The notes below the pieces were generated by a model. The model saw only the letters and a program-made list of their open reading frames with translations. It was not told the DNA's origin and made no database searches. The position numbers and the translations under genes are program-made. From contig CALJGV010000049.1 of the NCBI GenBank assembly GCA_938075305.1, positions 1-36,065 of the forward strand: 36,065 nucleotides of DNA. Direction: 5' to 3'. The stretch's first letter is position 1. Each line of letters opens with the position of its first letter. The DNA is from an uncultured bacterium (GTDB lineage: Bacteria > Planctomycetota > UBA1135 > GCA-002686595). Below are positions 33,083 through 36,065 of the stretch, in pieces.

Positions 33083-34519
33083 ATGCAACGACACCTTCCG
33101 ACGATCTTCGTGGCTGCCGCGGTGCTGAGCGCCTCGGCCTCTGCCCAGAACGACGAGTGCGCGACCGCCAGCACCCTGTCCCTCGGCTCCATCTCCTACG
33201 ACACCACGACCGCCACACAGAGCCCCGAGGTCTGGCCCTGCGCGGGCACGGGCGGCCCGGACCTTTGGTATGTGTTCACGGCCCCGAACGGCGCCAACTA
33301 CACCTTCGACACCTGCGGCAGCAGCTATGACACCGCCATCGAGATGTTCGATGGCACCTGCGCGGCCCTGAACTCCGTCATCTGCAACGACGACAGCTGC
33401 GGGCTCCAGAGTTCGGTCTCCACGGCCCTCAACGCCGGAGACAGCGTCTTCATCCGCGTCGGCGGCTGGAACGGCTCCACGGGAATCGGGCTCCTGAACG
33501 CCACGGAGGTCATCATCCCGCCGCCGTCGGGCTCGGTGAGCTCCTGGCTCTCCGCCGTCGGCGCCGGCACCCCCGCCGCCTACACCAACTCCAACCTCCA
33601 GGGTCCCATCGACGATGACATCGGAACCCCCTCTGGCGTCAATGGGATGACCTACGAGTTCGTGGTCTATGGCTCCAACGACGGGCCGAGTAACGCGCTC
33701 ATGGGCGCCGTGAACACCCCCACGGGGGACAGCGCGGGCATCAAGTTCGAGCAGTTCGCCAACTCAGACCAGTACGGCCTGACCCAGTTCGGAGTGGTGG
33801 ACCTGTATTACACGAACGGGCTCAACAGCCCCGGCACGGACGTGCACCTGGTCTTCGTGGCGGACACCGCCCTCGGGCAGACCGAGCTCTTCGTGGACGG
33901 GCTCAGCTTCGGAACGGTCCCGTACGCCCCCGTCCTCCAGGGCATGCAGGGCATCGGGCAGATCTACAACCCCGCCGGCGCCCCGTGGGACCCCATGGAC
34001 CAGGGGCGCATCCATGGCGTCGCCGTGTATGACGCCAAGCTGACGCTGCCCGAGATCCTGGCCCACCGAGACGCGTACTTCTCGGGCTCGCTCGGCACGC
34101 GCTACTGCACGCCCGGCGCCGTGAACTCCGCTGGCACCTCCGGGGCGATGTCCGCCTCCGGCAGCCTCCTGGCCTCCGACAACGCCATGACCATCGCGGC
34201 GACGGATCTGCCTTCCAACTCCTTCGCGTTCTTCCTCGCGAGCCAGACCCAGGGCAACGTGAGCAACCCGGGCGGGAGCCAGGGCAACCTCTGCCTCGGC
34301 GGGGCCATCGGGCGCTACGTCGGGCCCGGGCAGATCGTCAACTCGGGGCCCGCAGGAGAAGTGTCCCTCGCCCTGGATCTGACCCAGACGCCACAGCCCA
34401 CGGGCTTCGTCTCGGTGCAGCCGGGGGACAGCTGGAACTTCCAGGCCTGGTACCGCGACGCCGTCGGTGGATCAGCGACCTCCAACTTTACCGACGGGCT
34501 CGAGGTCACGTTCCAGTGA
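33083..34519 (+). CDS. Large secreted protein with planctomycete C-terminal domain
   Basis: A 478-residue protein with a signal peptide (IFVAAAVLSASASAQ, cleavage about residue 21). The N-terminal domain (about 22-150) begins NDECATA and contains GPDLWYVFTAP, DTCGSSYDTAIEMFDG and NDDSCGLQS, a beta domain with paired cysteines seen in many planctomycete surface proteins. The middle (about 155-340) is probably a laminin-G-like or concanavalin-like fold (TPAAYTNSNLQGP, IHGVAVYDAKLTLPEILAH). The C-terminal part (about 350-478) starts YCTPGAVNSAGTSGAMSASG and contains SQGNLCLGGAIGRY and PGDSWNFQAWYRD, a domain that recurs in secreted proteins of the Saltatorellus-like lineage. It probably serves in surface display or secretion; this is inference. 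The protein is likely extracellular. Confidence 0.8.
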   Translation: MQRHLPTIFVAAAVLSASASAQNDECATASTLSLGSISYDTTTATQSPEVWPCAGTGGPDLWYVFTAPNGANYTFDTCGSSYDTAIEMFDGTCAALNSVICNDDSCGLQSSVSTALNAGDSVFIRVGGWNGSTGIGLLNATEVIIPPPSGSVSSWLSAVGAGTPAAYTNSNLQGPIDDDIGTPSGVNGMTYEFVVYGSNDGPSNALMGAVNTPTGDSAGIKFEQFANSDQYGLTQFGVVDLYYTNGLNSPGTDVHLVFVADTALGQTELFVDGLSFGTVPYAPVLQGMQGIGQIYNPAGAPWDPMDQGRIHGVAVYDAKLTLPEILAHRDAYFSGSLGTRYCTPGAVNSAGTSGAMSASGSLLASDNAMTIAATDLPSNSFAFFLASQTQGNVSNPGGSQGNLCLGGAIGRYVGPGQIVNSGPAGEVSLALDLTQTPQPTGFVSVQPGDSWNFQAWYRDAVGGSATSNFTDGLEVTFQ

Positions 34520-34529
34520 CGCCTGGGCC

Positions 34530-34548
34530 GGAGGCATTCGGTGCCTCC
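34530..34548 (+). terminator. Short hairpin after the secreted-protein gene
   Basis: GGAGGCA (34530-34536) and TGCCTCC (34542-34548) form a perfect 7-bp stem around TTCGG. It begins 11 bases after the stop codon and is followed nine bases later by a much larger hairpin. The two together look like a double terminator. Confidence 0.45.
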
Positions 34549-34556
34549 TGACTCAC

Positions 34557-34593
34557 CGCAGGCCGCGCCCTCGAACCGAGGGCGCGGCCTGCG
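34557..34593 (+). terminator. Perfect 17-bp hairpin before ytoQ
   Basis: CGCAGGCCGCGCCCTCG (34557-34573) pairs perfectly with 34577-34593 around the loop AAC. It lies between the secreted protein gene and ytoQ and has no T tract. In stem length and loop size it matches the hairpin at 24482-24518. Confidence 0.7.
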
Positions 34594-34604
34594 CTCATTG
34601 GCAC

Positions 34605-34610
34605 TACACT
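34605..34610 (+). promoter_or_regulatory. -10-like TACACT, 7 bases before ytoQ
   Basis: TACACT is followed by CGGCGCC and the ATG at 34618. It lies just after the 17-bp hairpin, so ytoQ appears to be an independent, probably leaderless unit. No -35 match; the position it would occupy lies within the hairpin arm. Confidence 0.45.
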
Positions 34611-34617
34611 CGGCGCC

Positions 34618-35055
34618 ATGACCTGGACCATCTATCTCTCGGGCGAGGTGCACACCGCGTGGCGCGAGGAACTGAAGGAGCAGGCCGCCACGCGCGGGCT
34701 CCCGGTGCGCTTCACCTCCGCGGTCACCGACCACCCGGCGAGCGACGCGGCCGGGGATCACCTTCCGCCGGAGAGCGAGGGCTTCTGGCGCGATCAGAAG
34801 TCGGCGGGGGTCAACGCCATGCGCACCAGCACGTTGATCCGGCAGTGCGACCTGGCGGTGGTGCGGTTCGGGGACGAGTACAAGCAGTGGAACGCCGCCT
34901 ACGACGCGGGGGCTCTCGCCGCCCTTGGCAAGCCCTACGTGACCCTCCACGGGCCCCACCTCGTCCACGCGCTCAAGGAGGTGGACGCCGGGGCCATGGC
35001 CTGGGCCGAGACCGTGGAGCAGGTGATCGAGACCCTGGCCTACGTGACGGGCTGA
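34618..35055 (+). CDS. ytoQ: YtoQ family protein
   Basis: A 145-residue cytoplasmic protein matching the YtoQ family over its full length. Typical motifs are present: YLSGEVHTAWREELKE at the N-terminus, RFTSAVTDHPASD, GFWRDQKSAGVNAMRT, VVRFGDEYKQWNAAYDAG and GKPYVTLHG. The fold resembles nucleoside deoxyribosyltransferase-like proteins, but no activity is established. It is a single-gene unit behind a strong hairpin, with a TACACT element just before the ATG. Nothing unusual was seen in sequence or length. Confidence 0.93.
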   Translation: MTWTIYLSGEVHTAWREELKEQAATRGLPVRFTSAVTDHPASDAAGDHLPPESEGFWRDQKSAGVNAMRTSTLIRQCDLAVVRFGDEYKQWNAAYDAGALAALGKPYVTLHGPHLVHALKEVDAGAMAWAETVEQVIETLAYVTG

Positions 35056-35169
35056 CCACCCCAGGCCCGGTCGCGGGAGTACGCGTTACGCCCGGGGAAC
35101 AACCCAGGAGCCCTGGGGCCCCGCGCAGGGGCCGCGACAGGATGGCACGCCGCTTGCCATTGGGCGGCC

Positions 35170-36065
35170 ATGGCTAACATCCGCACGCTGCTCGTCGTCG
35201 CCGGCTCGCTCCTCCTGGTGGGCCCCGCCCTCGCCTCGGCCATTGCGGTCCAGGGCTACGAGGGGACCGGCAGCGTCTTCGGTGGGCGCCCGCCCGCGAG
35301 GGGCGACATCATTCACCCGGGCATCGGCCCCGCCGACACGGCCCCGCCCGATGCGACGCCATCGCCCGCTCCACTGAAGTTCGGGACCCCGCTGGACGCC
35401 CACCCGCGTCCGACCTCCCCGACCGCCGGTCCCCGCCCTGCCCTCGACCCTGCCGCCCCAACCACGGAGGACATCCAGAGCTGGATCCAGTGGTGGCGCT
35501 TCAACGGGCCCAGCGTCCTCGCGGCAGCGGAGCCCCATGGGCCTGCCGTGCGACACCGTGCAGGCGACGAGTTCTTCCTCGGCCGTGGACAGGGGCGCGT
35601 GGCGCGGCAGGGGGCCGGCATCCCCACCAGCATCGTGCGCAGTGCGGTCGCTCCGGCGCTGCTGCGGGTGATCCGCGGCCATCCCAGCACAGCGGAGCTC
35701 TCCGCCAGCCTGATCGCGCTCGCGAAGCTCGGTAGCGCTCGCGCGGGCACGCCTCTGCTCCCCGAGCTCCAGAGTTTCCTCGCGCACCCCTCCCTCCCTG
35801 TGGCCGAGGCGGCAGCCCTCGGGCTCGGGATCCTCGGCGAGGACCGGGGCGTGGAGGCCCTCATGGCCCTCGCGCTCGACGCCCCCGCCAGCCACGCCCT
35901 CTGCGGCCGCTCCACCGTCCCGGTCCGGCTGCGCTCCTTCGCCATCTACGGCCTGGGCCTGATCGGTGCGCGCTCCATGAACCCGGACGTCCAGCTCCGC
36001 CTCGTGGACGCCCTCCTCGTCCTCCTCGACGCGGACGACGAGGCGCGGCCTGACGTCATGGCCGC
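35170..36065 (+). CDS. N-terminal part of an exported HEAT-repeat protein
   Basis: The gene runs off the window end, leaving 298 codons. A signal peptide (LLVVAGSLLLVGPALASA, about 7-24) is followed by a Pro/Ala/Gly-rich segment (about 40-95), then IQSWIQWWRFNGP near 100-112, a Trp-rich motif that I associate with planctomycete HEAT-repeat proteins. From about 160 the sequence has helical repeats, for example ELSASLIALAKLGSARA, PVAEAAALGLGILGEDRGVEAL and RLRSFAIYGLGLIG. The start at 35170 is chosen because the signal peptide follows immediately. Function is unknown; HEAT repeats normally bind other proteins. Confidence 0.75.
   Translation, partial: MANIRTLLVVAGSLLLVGPALASAIAVQGYEGTGSVFGGRPPARGDIIHPGIGPADTAPPDATPSPAPLKFGTPLDAHPRPTSPTAGPRPALDPAAPTTEDIQSWIQWWRFNGPSVLAAAEPHGPAVRHRAGDEFFLGRGQGRVARQGAGIPTSIVRSAVAPALLRVIRGHPSTAELSASLIALAKLGSARAGTPLLPELQSFLAHPSLPVAEAAALGLGILGEDRGVEALMALALDAPASHALCGRSTVPVRLRSFAIYGLGLIGARSMNPDVQLRLVDALLVLLDADDEARPDVMA

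Noticed and set aside
1..36065. Genome-wide reassignment of TGA as a sense codon
   Set aside because: TGA ends many complete genes here (for example at 517-519, 6229-6231 and 8489-8491) exactly where the families end.

Overview
The window is GC-rich, gene-dense bacterial DNA. Its content suggests a marine-type planctomycete. It has four sulfatase-fold enzymes, a tandem DUF1080 protein, a GH17-like glucanase, HEAT-repeat proteins (one fused to a PDZ-like domain), a CPTPWDFCC-type lipoprotein, and a secreted protein whose C-terminal domain resembles cell-surface proteins of the Saltatorellus/Rohdeirhabdus-like Planctomycetota. This assignment is inference from gene content; there is no rRNA to confirm it. 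I saw no tRNA, rRNA, CRISPR array or insertion sequence.

Layout. 1-4167: end of a surface protein, a YdjM-like membrane hydrolase and a PDZ/HEAT protein (DUF6288-like). 4311-11338: a probable seven-gene efflux operon with a small Cys-rich protein, TolC-like and HlyD-like subunits, an ABC ATPase, two separate FtsX/MacB-type permeases and a Cys-rich lipoprotein. 11356-14164 (minus): a formylglycine sulfatase and, upstream of it, the most unusual gene of the window. 14387-19429: a PQQ-type beta-propeller protein, a GH17-like lipoprotein, a membrane protein plus winged-helix regulator pair, and two lipoproteins, one with an HExxH motif. 19623-27538: a PH-like membrane protein, three more sulfatase-fold enzymes and a Cu/Zn superoxide dismutase. 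27584-36065: a beta-helix protein, a GT4 glycosyltransferase, a PhoD-like phosphatase, a tandem DUF1080 protein, a large secreted protein, YtoQ and the start of a HEAT protein.

Main finding. On the minus strand, 14164 to 12854 is one continuous reading frame interrupted only by two TGA codons, at 13937-13939 and 13211-13213. Each TGA falls exactly where a thioredoxin active site has its first cysteine: W-TGA-G-P-C and W-TGA-S-W-C. Each is followed by a strong RNA hairpin inside the coding sequence. The second hairpin has an AGUU loop at the distance expected of a bacterial SECIS element. I read this as an exported selenoprotein of 436 residues with two selenocysteines in two different thioredoxin domains, separated by a thioredoxin-like domain without a redox motif. 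Routine gene callers would split it into three fragments.

Other themes. Several lead genes have a TAnnCT hexamer only 6-7 bases before the start codon and no Shine-Dalgarno sequence, which suggests leaderless transcripts. Genes inside the efflux operon have clear Shine-Dalgarno sites and 4-base start/stop overlaps. Two plus-strand transcription units end in perfect 17-bp GC hairpins without a T tract. Sulfatases, GH17, DUF1080 and PhoD enzymes together suggest breakdown of sulfated marine polysaccharides and phosphate scavenging.
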